A model generated the notes under the pieces. The model saw only the letters and a program-made list of their open reading frames with translations. It searched no databases and was not told the origin of the DNA. Positions 53,413 to 63,821 of a DNA stretch of 64,000 nucleotides are shown here, piece by piece. The stretch comes from Flavobacterium sp. BFFFF1 (GTDB lineage: Bacteria > Bacteroidota > Bacteroidia > Flavobacteriales > Flavobacteriaceae). The position numbers and the translations under genes were made by a program. How positions within the stretch are numbered: position 1 is the stretch's first letter; each line of letters begins with the position of its first letter. Location: positions 1-64,000 of the forward strand of contig NZ_NKJE01000001.1 of the NCBI RefSeq assembly GCF_002256285.1, given 5' to 3'.

Positions 53413-53432
53413 CTTCTAATATTTAAAACAAC

Positions 53433-53457
53433 AAACCGGATTCAGTCCGGTTTTTTT
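53433..53457 (+). terminator. Intrinsic terminator after exbD
   Basis: AAACCGGA, loop TTCAG, TCCGGTTT is a perfect 8-bp stem followed by four more T. It begins 21 nt past the exbD stop. Confidence 0.9.
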
Positions 53458-53537
53458 ATGGCGTAAAGGCAAATTTTGTAAGAAACGTTTATACAAAGCA
53501 TAAAACACAACCCTTTTAATGTCTGTACATTAGCAGG

Positions 53538-55100
53538 ATGCATATATTCAAAAAAATCCTGATTGGTGTTGCCATCCTTGCTTTGCTACTGCTCCTGCTT
53601 AACAAAGGTGTTAATATATGGGTCAACAATAAATTGCCTGAATTACTGTCTGAGAAAAACATGTCGGGTTATCACATCGCTTATGACAGCCTGAAAATCG
53701 ATGTCTGGGAAGGCCACATCGTGATCAAGGGCATCCGCGTTACGCCAAAGAACGCGCTGAAGGACACCGCAAATAAAGCCGGTATCTATGCACGCATCGA
53801 ATCAATAGAAATCAAGGACTTTAAAAGCATGGCGGTGCTTTTCAGCAATAAGATTAAGGCGCGCAGTATTACCGTAAATACGCCAAAAATCGTGTTCTAC
53901 AAGAAGACCGATAACGCCCTGAACAACAGCAGGAGCATCGGATCAGAAGTGGTAAAACCGTTTGAATCCATTGTGCAGGTTTCTGACGTGTACCTGCATC
54001 ACGGCGACGTGAAGATTATTTATGTCAAGAACAACAAACCAGTACTGAATGCGGCGAATATCGACGTTAAACTTGAAGGCATTACCGTCAACGACGACAT
54101 TCTGAAACGCACAATCCCATTCGATTACAAGACCTATGCTTTCCAATGCGACAGCCTTTACTTTAAGAAAAATGCGGTGTACTACATCAAAGCAAAAAAT
54201 ATACAAACGGAAAACGAAGGCCTGAGCCTAACCAATTTTGAAATGGTTCCCGAGATGACACGCCGGCAATTTGTCGCTCAAACGCCCATCGAGAAAGACC
54301 TGTATACGCTAAAAGCCGCGTCACTTGACATTCGTAAAATGGCTTGGGGATTTAAGGACGAACAGTTGTTCTTCAGCGCTGACGCGTTGGTACTTGACAA
54401 AATCAAAGCGAATATTTACCGCAGCAAAGAGCCGGTAGATCGGCCTACGAAAACGAAACTCTACAACCGAATGCTGCGGGATATCAAATTCCCACTTCGT
54501 ATCGATACGGTGAAAATTACCAATTCGGAAATTGTATATGAAGAGGAAAAAAGCTTTGAGAAAGGTCCGGGAAAAATCAGCTTTAGTAAATTTAACATGA
54601 CGGCGTTGCACATTAAAGGAGCCAAAGGACATACCCGAATGGCAGACGTAACGATTGGCATCAACTGTCTTTTTATGAACGTATCTCCCATGAAAGTCGA
54701 CTGGAAATTCAATGTCATGGATAAAAATGACGGCTTTAACATCAAAGGAAGCATCCTGAATTTCAATACAAAAAACCTGGTTTCGTTTACAAAAAATTAC
54801 AGTAATATGAAGCAGGAAGGCATATTTGACGAAGTATATTTTAACATCACTGGCAATGACGTCGATTCAAAAGGCGACTTTGCGCTAAAATACCATGACC
54901 TGAAAGTTTCATTGTATAAAAAGAACGATCCCAGTAAGAAAAGCAAGATCAAAAGTGCAATTGCCAACCTGATTGTAAAAAATGATTCCCATGACAAGAC
55001 TAAGAACGTAGCAGTATCCGTCAAACGAAACCCGAAAACCTCCTTTTTTAACTTCTTCTGGCGTAATATCGAGGAAGGACTGAAAAAGATCCTGATCTGA
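53538..55100 (+). CDS. AsmA/DUF748-like envelope protein
   Basis: The 520-residue protein has an N-terminal membrane anchor (ILIGVAILALLLLLLNKGVN), followed by strand-rich sequence such as GYHIAYDSLKIDVWEGHIVI and IYARIESIEIKDFKSMAVLF. This resembles the repeating beta-groove of AsmA-like lipid carriers that span the periplasm. It has the length and style of the smaller AsmA-like group, but I cannot assign a subfamily with certainty. It ends RNIEEGLKKILI and faces a much larger AsmA-family gene on the other strand with 38 bp between the stops. Confidence 0.7.
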   Translation: MHIFKKILIGVAILALLLLLLNKGVNIWVNNKLPELLSEKNMSGYHIAYDSLKIDVWEGHIVIKGIRVTPKNALKDTANKAGIYARIESIEIKDFKSMAVLFSNKIKARSITVNTPKIVFYKKTDNALNNSRSIGSEVVKPFESIVQVSDVYLHHGDVKIIYVKNNKPVLNAANIDVKLEGITVNDDILKRTIPFDYKTYAFQCDSLYFKKNAVYYIKAKNIQTENEGLSLTNFEMVPEMTRRQFVAQTPIEKDLYTLKAASLDIRKMAWGFKDEQLFFSADALVLDKIKANIYRSKEPVDRPTKTKLYNRMLRDIKFPLRIDTVKITNSEIVYEEEKSFEKGPGKISFSKFNMTALHIKGAKGHTRMADVTIGINCLFMNVSPMKVDWKFNVMDKNDGFNIKGSILNFNTKNLVSFTKNYSNMKQEGIFDEVYFNITGNDVDSKGDFALKYHDLKVSLYKKNDPSKKSKIKSAIANLIVKNDSHDKTKNVAVSVKRNPKTSFFNFFWRNIEEGLKKILI

Positions 55101-55138
55101 TTATTTTGTTTTCTTAACAGAATCGCTTTTCAGGGCAT

Positions 55139-57952
55139 CTATTTTTTCCCACCGCTGTCATTCTCAAGGTCGCTTTTCAGTGCTTTATTTGGTACAATCA
55201 TACCGCCTTTGTAATCCGTCGATTCTGTTTCCTCCGTCTTTTTGCTGAAAATTTTGATCTTTGGATTGTCCTGTGTTCCTGTAATGGTGAACGGAATTCC
55301 GATGACGCCAAATGGCGGTAACCCGAGCCGCATCTTCAAATTCAGCTGCCCATCAAAATTGGTTTTCCCTTCAAATCGCAGCCTGAACAAGGCAACACCC
55401 ATTCGGGTACGGTGTACGTAAATCACGTTGTCCTTTATTGACGTCCTGATGTCAACGCGTGTTAAATCCGGATTATCGACGCCGTCGGAGCCGGTTTTTT
55501 TGCTGATTACAGTAAACATCCTGAGCCCCTTAATCTTCACTTTACGCAACGACAGCGTTCCTTCGCCAAGCAAAGAAGGATAAATTGGCGACATATTGCC
55601 ATCAAGCGTCCCATTTAGCCGATAGTCCAAAGATATGATCCCTTCCGCTTTGTCCGCAGCGGTTACGAGGTCGTGAAAAAGCTGTATTTCATTGTAGGCG
55701 CGCTTTACATCAAAGTCGCGTGCTCTCAGGCGCACATCAAATCCGGCTTTAACAGGACTCACGTCATCATAGGTCGCATCGATTGCAACCCGGCACCCAA
55801 TCAGTTCAAAACCAGCGTTTTTCATTGTAAACTTGCCCTTACTGATTCCCACAGTTCCGTTTAAATCCTGAATATTTAATTTGTCATAAACCACTTGTTT
55901 GGCGTTTGCGGTAAGCGACACATCGAGGTTTTCAGGCAACAAAACCACTCCGGATTGGGTGGGATTTTTCGCTTCCGCAGATTTTACGCTGGGATCCGTC
56001 TGCGCTTTTTCGGCTGGTGCAAGCGCCATAAAATCATTGACGTTTACGAGGTTTGATTTCACACTGAAATTACCGTGCAGTGTTGCATTCTTTGCAAAAA
56101 AGTAATTGATCGCATTGATAAGATGCCCGTTAACATTGAAATCGGATTGGCCGTAATTTGCGAGAAATTTATCGAAGTTCATTTTCTCCCGAGTGAAGGT
56201 AAACGCTCCCTCACTGATTCGGAACGGCTTTGGGAATTGGTCTGAAGTGGCCTTTATATTCCGGATTAACAAGGTGCCGCTATTGTCAAGTTTCGCGTAT
56301 TGGCCATTTGTGGCGTAACTCTGTTTTCCTTTAAGGTGTAAATCCGCCTTGATAAATCCGGTGACATCGATGCCCTGCTGGGAAAAAACTTTGTAAATAC
56401 GTCCGACATCGATGGTGCCTTTGGCCTTGATATCATACGCTACATCATTGAAATCGGTAAAAGATGCGTCTACACTAAACGGCTTCCCTTCAAAAGTGAA
56501 TGCAGCGGGCTTAATAGAAACAGTAGTACTTTGGTAACTGCCAGTTGTGTTCAGCGCATTCAGATCCAGGTTGATATCCGTAATCGGATTTGGATAATAA
56601 GACGTTTTTAAGTAACCGTTGCGCAACAATACCTTCCCTTTAGTGACGGGAAATGTTTTTTTATCCGGATCATAAACGCCGTTAGAAACCACATCGGCAT
56701 CCAGCCTTCCTTTTAGATCGATCGTCGAAAGCCCCAAAGCCTGGTCCAGTTTTTCAAGATCCATGCCCGCTTTGACAGATGCCTTGATTCTGGGCTTGCT
56801 TAAGCCACTGATGTCGACATAAGCATGAAGCGCGTCTTTGCCCAAATTGAAATGGAGCGAATCCAATCTCACACGCAGCCGGTCTGTATCCATCGAAGGA
56901 AGAACGGCGAGGAAATTCATCCTGATATCCGAAGCCGGAAAAGGCGCTTTATTGTATTGAATGTACCCTTCATCAATCTTCATCCCAAAAGATAAGGTAG
57001 GATTTTGATTCGCAGCCGCATTGTAATTCCCCTTGAAGGCGAGTTTTAGGTCAATTTTACCCTTTACATCTGTCTTATCCAACCAGGCGACATATTCCGG
57101 GGGCAACGCCGTAAACAAATCCCGAAGGTTGCTGTTGATTGAATTGGCTTCAAAGTCAATCGCATAACCGCTTTTCAGGATGTTCAACTTCCCTTTGAAC
57201 TTGATGGGAAGTTTATTCACGACGAGATCATTTTTCTGGAACTGAAAGGCCAGCGAATTGGTGTTGATACTGGTAATAAGGTCGGCAGTGATTTTCTTTC
57301 GAAGCAGATATGATTTGTTGTCGTATACAAAATCGATTGAATCAATTTCGGCCTCACTTTTTAAATCAAATATTGATTTACTCAGGTCGCCTTTTCCGAG
57401 GTAGTTGAACCCGTTGGCATTGACAAGCATCTTCAACGATTTGTCTTCGTACCGCAGATGGCAGTTGCTGATATCAATCTTTTCAAGTTTCACCGACGTA
57501 TTTGAAATCGTATCTGGTGCTTTTTTTGAATCGCTGATGTATACATTGTAATTGGCCTGCCCTTTTTCATTGATTTTTACGTTTACAAAAGACTCCGAGA
57601 GGAAAATCTTATCGATGCGCACCTCATTATCAAAAATGAGCCTTTTGAGGTTAATGCCAAATGCAACTTCCTCTGCCGCCACAAGTGTGTCGTTTTTATA
57701 GGGCGCTGAACCTTTTAATGAAAAATCATACAAGGTTACTGTTAAGGAAGGAAAGTGGTTAAAAAACGACAACCTGGATTTAGAAAAGTTGAGTTCGCCA
57801 TCTATCTTCTTATTCGCAAAAGTTTTAATTTGTTCAGCGACGGTGCCCGGAAAAATGATCGGCAGCAGGAAAAGCAGTAGTAATAATGATGCTAAAGTAA
57901 TGCCAAACCACTTTGCGGTTTTAAGGGCTGCCTTCTTGAATTCTGTTCTCAT
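55139..57952 (-). CDS. AsmA-family protein
   Basis: The 937-residue protein starts at the ATG complementary to 57950-57952 (MRTEFKKAALKTAKWFG); a GTG at 57958 is less likely. After a membrane helix (ITLASLLLLLFLLPIIFPG) it reads AEQIKTFANKKIDGELNFSK, the AsmA N-terminal pattern. Long beta-rich sequence follows, with a C-terminal AsmA_2-like block (EGIISLDYRLNGTLDGNMSP, GEGTLSLRKVKIKGLRMFTV, PPFGVIGIPFTITGTQDNPK). AsmA-like proteins form hydrophobic grooves for phospholipid transport to the outer membrane or affect its biogenesis. It is convergent with the smaller AsmA-like gene. Confidence 0.9.
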   Translation of the reverse strand: MRTEFKKAALKTAKWFGITLASLLLLLFLLPIIFPGTVAEQIKTFANKKIDGELNFSKSRLSFFNHFPSLTVTLYDFSLKGSAPYKNDTLVAAEEVAFGINLKRLIFDNEVRIDKIFLSESFVNVKINEKGQANYNVYISDSKKAPDTISNTSVKLEKIDISNCHLRYEDKSLKMLVNANGFNYLGKGDLSKSIFDLKSEAEIDSIDFVYDNKSYLLRKKITADLITSINTNSLAFQFQKNDLVVNKLPIKFKGKLNILKSGYAIDFEANSINSNLRDLFTALPPEYVAWLDKTDVKGKIDLKLAFKGNYNAAANQNPTLSFGMKIDEGYIQYNKAPFPASDIRMNFLAVLPSMDTDRLRVRLDSLHFNLGKDALHAYVDISGLSKPRIKASVKAGMDLEKLDQALGLSTIDLKGRLDADVVSNGVYDPDKKTFPVTKGKVLLRNGYLKTSYYPNPITDINLDLNALNTTGSYQSTTVSIKPAAFTFEGKPFSVDASFTDFNDVAYDIKAKGTIDVGRIYKVFSQQGIDVTGFIKADLHLKGKQSYATNGQYAKLDNSGTLLIRNIKATSDQFPKPFRISEGAFTFTREKMNFDKFLANYGQSDFNVNGHLINAINYFFAKNATLHGNFSVKSNLVNVNDFMALAPAEKAQTDPSVKSAEAKNPTQSGVVLLPENLDVSLTANAKQVVYDKLNIQDLNGTVGISKGKFTMKNAGFELIGCRVAIDATYDDVSPVKAGFDVRLRARDFDVKRAYNEIQLFHDLVTAADKAEGIISLDYRLNGTLDGNMSPIYPSLLGEGTLSLRKVKIKGLRMFTVISKKTGSDGVDNPDLTRVDIRTSIKDNVIYVHRTRMGVALFRLRFEGKTNFDGQLNLKMRLGLPPFGVIGIPFTITGTQDNPKIKIFSKKTEETESTDYKGGMIVPNKALKSDLENDSGGKK

Positions 57953-58000
57953 GTACACTTGTTTATTTTATGCAATTAACCAAAAATCTCCGAATAAAAA

Positions 58001-58029
58001 AAAGACCTTTCCGCAAAGAAAGGCCTTTT
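58001..58029 (-). terminator. Terminator of the sus operon
   Basis: On the minus strand AAAAGGCCTTTC, loop TTTGCG, GAAAGGTCTTTT pairs with one internal mismatch and is followed by a T-run. It starts 22 nt past the amylase stop. Confidence 0.8.
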
Positions 58030-58050
58030 AATAATAAACAACTAATTCAA

Positions 58051-60993
58051 TTATTGTTTGAGGAGTTTCATGGTCGCCTCACGACGGTTGCTGTCAAGGG
58101 CTTTCACAATGTAGACTCCTTTATTAAGGTCACTAATGTTAAACGTGGACGCGTTTGTAAAATTGTTTTGGAACGATTTTACCAACTGCCCGGTAATGGA
58201 AAAAATTTGTACACTGCTCGTTTCAGCATCCAGCATAAAGTAATCAGAAGTCGGGTTTGGCGACAGGCTGATTCTGGTTTCCTGAATATCATCAACGTTC
58301 AGCAATGCTTGTTTGTTCCCGTAGACACGGAACGAGCCTGCCGGAATCGTTAGTGCTATGGCGGTATTCGTCACATTCACAGAACTGTTGTCCATCAGGT
58401 TGTACCATGTACCTGTATATGGAAAATTTGCGGTCACAGTCTGGCTGATGGTATTGAAATTTGTCAACACCACCACATTCTTCAGGGACGTTGACGGCAG
58501 CGCATTGTCGAAAATATAAATCCTTTGTTTCAGGTTATTACTCCCATCAGGGCTGACGGTGTAAGAACCTTCGAATACCGGCTCATTGATTTTCAGCGCG
58601 ATCAGTCGTGAATAGTTATTGTAAACCTGCGCACGCTCTGTGACGTTTAACCAGTTATTCGTCCACTGCTCCTGTGGTTTGGTGTCGAGTTTACAATCGC
58701 CTGTTGTGGCATCGGACTCTGTATTCACCGTACCGTTATTACAGGTATAAATCGAATCGTCGTATCCTAGTTCAGCGAAGTGCCACATCATTTTCGGCCC
58801 TGGGACCAAAAGGGAAATGGCTGCAATCGATGACATCCTTGTAAGCGAATTATTTAGGTTATTCAGCACCGGAGATGTTCCTGTACTCAATCCATATTTC
58901 ATTGCGCTGTATATCATGCGCTCTTTATCATGGCTTTCAGGATAACCCATTACCCTTTTCGCAGTGAATCCATGTGCGGTGTTCCCGATCCTGCTAATGT
59001 CTGCTCCGGTAGCATATCCTTCGATAAGCTGTGTATACGCGTAGGTCATTTCGCCCCACATCATCACCCCTTTGCTTGGTGTTTCGTTGATACGATAGTT
59101 TGCCCATTGTTGCTCTTCCGAGTCAGATCCCAAGTGTTCAAAAATAGCATAGTGGCTTGGATCACCGCTAAATGAATTTGAATTGTTCGGATTGAACGGT
59201 ACGTCACCATCCCAAGCATAGTCTGCATAATTTTTCAGAATGGCGATGCGGTCAGGTTGCGACTGATTGGTGCAGGTATCATCCCCACCACTACAAGCCT
59301 GGGTAAAACCTTTCGTCAGATCCCAACGGAAACCGTCGATTTTATACTCTTTAATCCATTGCTTGATTACCCGCTTTACGTAAGCTTTGGTATAAGCGGA
59401 CGAGTGATTGAAATCATTTCCTACGCTGTAGCTATGTTTCGCAAATTCATTGAAGTACGGATTTTCTGAGCTTGCATCTCCCCATCCGTCCCCATCCGGA
59501 TCTTTCATCCACATGCGTACCATAGGATTTCTTCCGAATGCATGGTTCAAAGCAACGTCAAGAATTACCGCGATTCCGTTTTGATGACACAGATCAATCA
59601 GTTCCTTAAACTTCGTCGATGTGCCATAAAATTTATCAAGGGCCATGTGGAATGAGGTATTGTACCCCCAGCTTTCGTTGCCTTCAAATTCCATGACAGG
59701 CATTAACTCAATTGCATTAATGTGCAGGTTCTTGAAATAATCAATTCTATCAATCAGAGATTGGTAGTTCCTGTTTGCATCAAAATCCCTAACCAGTACT
59801 TCATAAACTACCAAATCCTCTTTTTTAGGTTTGGCGAAATTGGTAACCTGCCAGTTATAAGGTGCCTGACCAGTCTGCAATACGGTAACATCCCTGCTTT
59901 GTCCGGCGGGATAAGCAGGCATATTTGGATAGGTGGATGCTGGAATGTAAGGATCATCGTACGGATTTACAACCAACGTCGAAAACGGGTCAGCTGTTTT
60001 GACCAATGCCGGTGAATTTGTCATCGGAGTCGTGTCTACAACCCAATACTGATACGTGTAATTTACACCTGGTGTGAGTCCGCTAACCTCAATCCACAAC
60101 TTACCATTGTTAGCAAAATCCGGATCTTTCTTCATGGCATAAGAGGTATCAGGCTGCCAGTTGTTGAAGCTTCCCGCCAAATACACAAAATCCTTGCCCG
60201 GTGCCGTAAGCACTAAGGTTGCCTTTGATGTATCAGACGCATTGTAATTGATACCATCTTCCATTCCTAAAGGAACTGCTGCAGTTACCACACCCGGATT
60301 TACGAGTACCTCAAAATTCTTTACGATTGTAGAGGCGCCCTGGGTAATCTCAAGTGAATATGATTGGTTGGCAGTGATGTTGGTATGGTTAAAAGCGTAT
60401 GAAGCAGTTGCAGAATTTGTATTGATCACGCTGCCGTTCGATTTCAGTACATAGCTGGCATTCCCGTTCGTATTGGATGCGGTGATGTTAAGGCTTCCCC
60501 CAGAGTTTATAATTGTAGTGCTATTAACAGCAGGTGTATTTAACGTGGCTTGGAATGAGCCGACGTTGAAAATAAAATCGCCACAGGAATTTGCAGGATT
60601 CTTGCGGGTTTGGCCACCATTAGGATTTCGGAAAACCATTCCCATTTTTGTAGCATTTGACTGTTGCGTGGCATTCAGGTTAAAATATGTACTTGGTGTA
60701 ATGGTGATACTGTATGTGCCATTGCCGTTGTTCGTCATTTGCCCAACACCATTGTCAGCGCCCCAAGTCCCAACAACCGAATATCCGAAGGCATTCGCAT
60801 CATCGCCTATCCCGGCATGCATATACACTTTTGCAGGGTTGGCAGTCATGGTATTACAGGTCGCAGACGCAAACGATACCGTGATGGTAATTTGATCTGT
60901 CGTGTTAAACACACTTGGCGTGATGGTGACCTGGGAAAATCCCTTAAAGCCAAAAAGACCCAAGATACAGGCCAGCAGGTAAATCTTTTTCAT
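58051..60993 (-). CDS. Secreted GH13 alpha-amylase with T9SS type A C-terminal domain
   Basis: The 980-residue protein has a signal peptide (MKKIYLLACILGLFGFKGFS), N-terminal carbohydrate-type beta domains, and a CBM48/E-set-like module (DFVYLAGSFNNWQPD, about residues 268-282). The GH13 catalytic domain follows (about 390-850), then the sorting domain (LSPNPTSDYFMLDAETSSVQ, then FSITGQLVKSF and NISDLNKGVYIVK). Catalytic candidates are D558 in DGFRWDLTKGF as nucleophile, E619 in YAIFEHLG as acid/base, and D689 in GYPESHDKER. LDVALNHAFG is the first conserved region. It should degrade starch or glycogen at the cell surface. It is the last gene of susC-D-E-amylase, with a terminator between it and susE. 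Confidence 0.95.
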   Translation of the reverse strand: MKKIYLLACILGLFGFKGFSQVTITPSVFNTTDQITITVSFASATCNTMTANPAKVYMHAGIGDDANAFGYSVVGTWGADNGVGQMTNNGNGTYSITITPSTYFNLNATQQSNATKMGMVFRNPNGGQTRKNPANSCGDFIFNVGSFQATLNTPAVNSTTIINSGGSLNITASNTNGNASYVLKSNGSVINTNSATASYAFNHTNITANQSYSLEITQGASTIVKNFEVLVNPGVVTAAVPLGMEDGINYNASDTSKATLVLTAPGKDFVYLAGSFNNWQPDTSYAMKKDPDFANNGKLWIEVSGLTPGVNYTYQYWVVDTTPMTNSPALVKTADPFSTLVVNPYDDPYIPASTYPNMPAYPAGQSRDVTVLQTGQAPYNWQVTNFAKPKKEDLVVYEVLVRDFDANRNYQSLIDRIDYFKNLHINAIELMPVMEFEGNESWGYNTSFHMALDKFYGTSTKFKELIDLCHQNGIAVILDVALNHAFGRNPMVRMWMKDPDGDGWGDASSENPYFNEFAKHSYSVGNDFNHSSAYTKAYVKRVIKQWIKEYKIDGFRWDLTKGFTQACSGGDDTCTNQSQPDRIAILKNYADYAWDGDVPFNPNNSNSFSGDPSHYAIFEHLGSDSEEQQWANYRINETPSKGVMMWGEMTYAYTQLIEGYATGADISRIGNTAHGFTAKRVMGYPESHDKERMIYSAMKYGLSTGTSPVLNNLNNSLTRMSSIAAISLLVPGPKMMWHFAELGYDDSIYTCNNGTVNTESDATTGDCKLDTKPQEQWTNNWLNVTERAQVYNNYSRLIALKINEPVFEGSYTVSPDGSNNLKQRIYIFDNALPSTSLKNVVVLTNFNTISQTVTANFPYTGTWYNLMDNSSVNVTNTAIALTIPAGSFRVYGNKQALLNVDDIQETRISLSPNPTSDYFMLDAETSSVQIFSITGQLVKSFQNNFTNASTFNISDLNKGVYIVKALDSNRREATMKLLKQ

Positions 60994-61010
60994 AGATGTA
61001 GATTTAAGAT

Positions 61011-61036
61011 AAAAAGGGCCATCCGAAGACAGCCCT
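61011..61036 (-). terminator. Terminator between susE and the amylase gene
   Basis: On the minus strand AGGGCTGTC, tetraloop TTCG, GATGGCCCT is a 9-bp stem with two G-U pairs, followed by TTTTTAT. It lies within the operon, 18 nt past the susE stop and about 20 nt before the amylase start. Confidence 0.8.
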
Positions 61037-61053
61037 CTTAAAGTTTTTATTTT

Positions 61054-62172
61054 TTATTGCTGTGGTATCAACAAATACCTTCCATCAAGGTCATTGAACC
61101 AGATATCGTAAGTTCCAGCAGTAACTGGAATATTAGACCCATCCTGAACGCCTACTCCACTGGTTGCTGTCCCGCTTCCCCAGTTTACAGGCCAGTCATT
61201 ATTTGCACGGAATTTCATGAACCCGTCTACAAGCGTTGCCGTAATTTTCCATACATGCGGGTCAAATGAACTTTGAGTCATGTCCGTATCTGTATCCCAT
61301 CCACCTGCAGTACCATCACCGATGATTCCAATTGTTGGGATAGTCGTAGCAGTATTTCCGGCAAATGGCGTCATATCAAACGTATTGTTCGCAACATCTA
61401 CCGTAAATGTGTAATACCCGTTTCCAGAAGCAACGAATGGGTCTGGATCAGAACCCGTTCCGTCGTTCACTGCAAGAATACCACCACTGATACCCCATTG
61501 TGGCTGCCATTGTCCTTTTTTCTCTAACAATTTAAATTGGTCTGCAACAAATTTACCGGTGTAAACATAAAGGTCGTCATTATTGGCATCCCTGAACATT
61601 GGCATATTATCGTTGTTGTTGTTCCAACCTGCCGATGAAGCGGGTCCAACAAAATACAATTCTCTTTTTTCAAGTACTGGTGGCACTGTAGGAATAAACG
61701 AATTCACTACAACAGTGGTAACTTCAGAATATTTCTCTTCGGAAGCAGTTGTACCTATTGATGATTTAATTCTCACATCAATAGCGATAGGGTCACCATT
61801 GTAAGGCGCATCAGGAGTTACCACCAAAGCTTTTGCTTTAGCATCCAAATCAGCAAACGTCATTGCATAACGGGTAGCAGGAACAGTAGTGATTACGGTT
61901 GGAGTAGCAAAATCGGTTCCGTTAAGAGCAAATTCAACAGTGTAATTTACTGCAGTCGGTGTGCCGTAGTCAACACCTTCCCATGTTAAAGTAAGGGCAG
62001 TATTGTCTGCCGGGGTCGTTTCAGTTATAGTGACAGCACTTCCTGAATCAGGCGTTAAGATTGCAAAAGCGTTTGCCTGTGGCTCAGCAATCATGAAATT
62101 ATCTTCGCTAGCGCAAGACCACAATCCGGAGATCATGATAAATGCAGCTAAAATTTTAAATGTATTTTTCAT
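61054..62172 (-). CDS. SusE/SusF-like starch-binding outer-membrane lipoprotein
   Basis: The 372-residue protein has a lipobox (IMISGLWSCASED), a SusE domain (LTLTWEGVDYGTPTAVNYTV), and two carbohydrate-binding modules with ELYFVGPASSAGWNNNNDNM and PTIGIIGDGTAGGWDTDTDM. It ends YDIWFNDLDGRYLLIPQQ, typical for SusE/SusF. Such lipoproteins hold starch at the cell surface beside SusC and SusD. It lies 23 bp after susD. Confidence 0.93.
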   Translation of the reverse strand: MKNTFKILAAFIMISGLWSCASEDNFMIAEPQANAFAILTPDSGSAVTITETTPADNTALTLTWEGVDYGTPTAVNYTVEFALNGTDFATPTVITTVPATRYAMTFADLDAKAKALVVTPDAPYNGDPIAIDVRIKSSIGTTASEEKYSEVTTVVVNSFIPTVPPVLEKRELYFVGPASSAGWNNNNDNMPMFRDANNDDLYVYTGKFVADQFKLLEKKGQWQPQWGISGGILAVNDGTGSDPDPFVASGNGYYTFTVDVANNTFDMTPFAGNTATTIPTIGIIGDGTAGGWDTDTDMTQSSFDPHVWKITATLVDGFMKFRANNDWPVNWGSGTATSGVGVQDGSNIPVTAGTYDIWFNDLDGRYLLIPQQ

Positions 62173-62195
62173 CTTTTTAAGTTTTTATTTGAAGT

Positions 62196-63809
62196 TTAGT
62201 AACCTGTATTTTGAGTTAAGTTTCTGTTAGCATTAAGGGACGCCGTTGGAATAGGGAAAACTTTTAAATTCGGGGAAATTGCAATTCCATTAGCCGCATT
62301 TCCTTTCCACGCCCAGTTATAAGTCCCTCCGGCAAATTTCCCGAAACGAATCAAATCTTGTCTTCTGTGCGATTCCCAGTGAAGTTCACGAGCTCTCTCA
62401 TCAAGAATAAAATCGAGTGTAAGCTGTCCTGAAGTGATATTTCCAACGTTTGATCCACCATTAGCGCGTTCCCTGATTTCGTTTACATAAGCCAATGCTT
62501 GTGCAGCAGTACCATTTCCACCTCTTAGTGTGGCTTCTGCATACATCAGGTACACATCCGCAAGCCTAAACAATGGAAAGTCTGTATTTACGAACGTTGT
62601 ACTTGGGCCCGACTGTCCGGCAGACGTCTTGTTTGACCATTTATTCAAAATATAACCCTGGGTTTTTACGGAGATATCGCTAATATCAATGCTTCTTTGT
62701 TGATTGTCGTTACCGGCAACCCCCGTCCCAAAAGTTTTTCTGGCGTCAAAATCAAAGTCCCCACCGTCGAACTTCTGTACCAGCTGCTTTCTCACACGAA
62801 TAGCACCACCCCAGCCTCCAACGCCAAACTCGGATCCATTTGATTCCCAGTCACCAATCTGACCATTGATGATCATCGTTGTAGCACCATAGTTTTGTGT
62901 CACACTACCATCAGACTGTAATGTAAAAATCATTTCCTCTGACGTGTTGTTATCCGCTTTGAAATTATCAAGATAATTCGGTTTTAATCCATAACCACTG
63001 GCGATGATTTCACTACATTTTGCAACACAGTCACTGTATCTGTCCTGTTGAATATATACTTCCGCGTTCAGATACATTTTTGCAAGAACCATTTGGCCAA
63101 ACGCCTTATCAATCCTTCCATATTCATTTGTTCTGGCTGCTTTAAGGTTAGGGATTACCTCATTCAATTCACTTTCTATGAAAGCAAACAACTGCGCGCG
63201 GTCATATTGCGGTCCAGCAAAATTAGTAGGATCGTTTTCAGTCACAAACGGCGCTTTCCCAAAAAGATCCATCATCATGTAGTAAGCATAAGCCCTTAAA
63301 GCCCGTGCTTCATTGCGATAGTCTTTAATATTTGCTAAAAGTGTAGCATCTGTCACTCCTCTTTGCGCCACTTTTTCATCAGATGTCTGATATAGAAAGC
63401 TGTTCGCCAGCGCAACTTCAACCATCGTACGGCTAAACATCCCTAAAAGAAGTGGATTGTCCGGCGTCCAGATTGTTCGCTGTAATTCTCTGGTTCCGGC
63501 ATCATTTTCATAACTCCAGATGGCCTCATCTGTCGTTAAGTCCTGCAAATACCAAAGACATCTTCCAAAATTACTCGTTCCTGCATCGATACCTTGCAAT
63601 ATCGAAGATCCAGAATCACCCGTACCAGTGAGGCAAAGGTTACCATACACTCCGGAAAGTGCTTGTCTGTAGCCCTGCGGCGTACTAAACAGGATTTCCG
63701 GTGAAACGACATCGTCGTCTTCCGACACTACATTCATCTCATCCGTGCAGGATATGAATGCCGTAAACAGCATCAGAATGTAGAGAAAGTTAAAATTAAT
63801 TTTTTTCAT
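62196..63809 (-). CDS. SusD/RagB-family nutrient-binding outer-membrane lipoprotein
   Basis: The 537-residue protein has a lipobox (LMLFTAFISCTDEMN), then TPQGYRQALSGVYGNLCLTG and TPR-like helices (YRNEARALRAYAYYMMMDLF), and the C-terminal SusD block PLFRLADVYLMYAEATLRGG, followed by NEIRERANG and LDERARELHWESHRRQDLIR. It caps the SusC barrel and captures the glycan. It follows the partial susC by 12 bp and is part of the starch operon. Confidence 0.96.
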   Translation of the reverse strand: MKKINFNFLYILMLFTAFISCTDEMNVVSEDDDVVSPEILFSTPQGYRQALSGVYGNLCLTGTGDSGSSILQGIDAGTSNFGRCLWYLQDLTTDEAIWSYENDAGTRELQRTIWTPDNPLLLGMFSRTMVEVALANSFLYQTSDEKVAQRGVTDATLLANIKDYRNEARALRAYAYYMMMDLFGKAPFVTENDPTNFAGPQYDRAQLFAFIESELNEVIPNLKAARTNEYGRIDKAFGQMVLAKMYLNAEVYIQQDRYSDCVAKCSEIIASGYGLKPNYLDNFKADNNTSEEMIFTLQSDGSVTQNYGATTMIINGQIGDWESNGSEFGVGGWGGAIRVRKQLVQKFDGGDFDFDARKTFGTGVAGNDNQQRSIDISDISVKTQGYILNKWSNKTSAGQSGPSTTFVNTDFPLFRLADVYLMYAEATLRGGNGTAAQALAYVNEIRERANGGSNVGNITSGQLTLDFILDERARELHWESHRRQDLIRFGKFAGGTYNWAWKGNAANGIAISPNLKVFPIPTASLNANRNLTQNTGY

Positions 63810-63821
63810 AGTTTTTTAATT

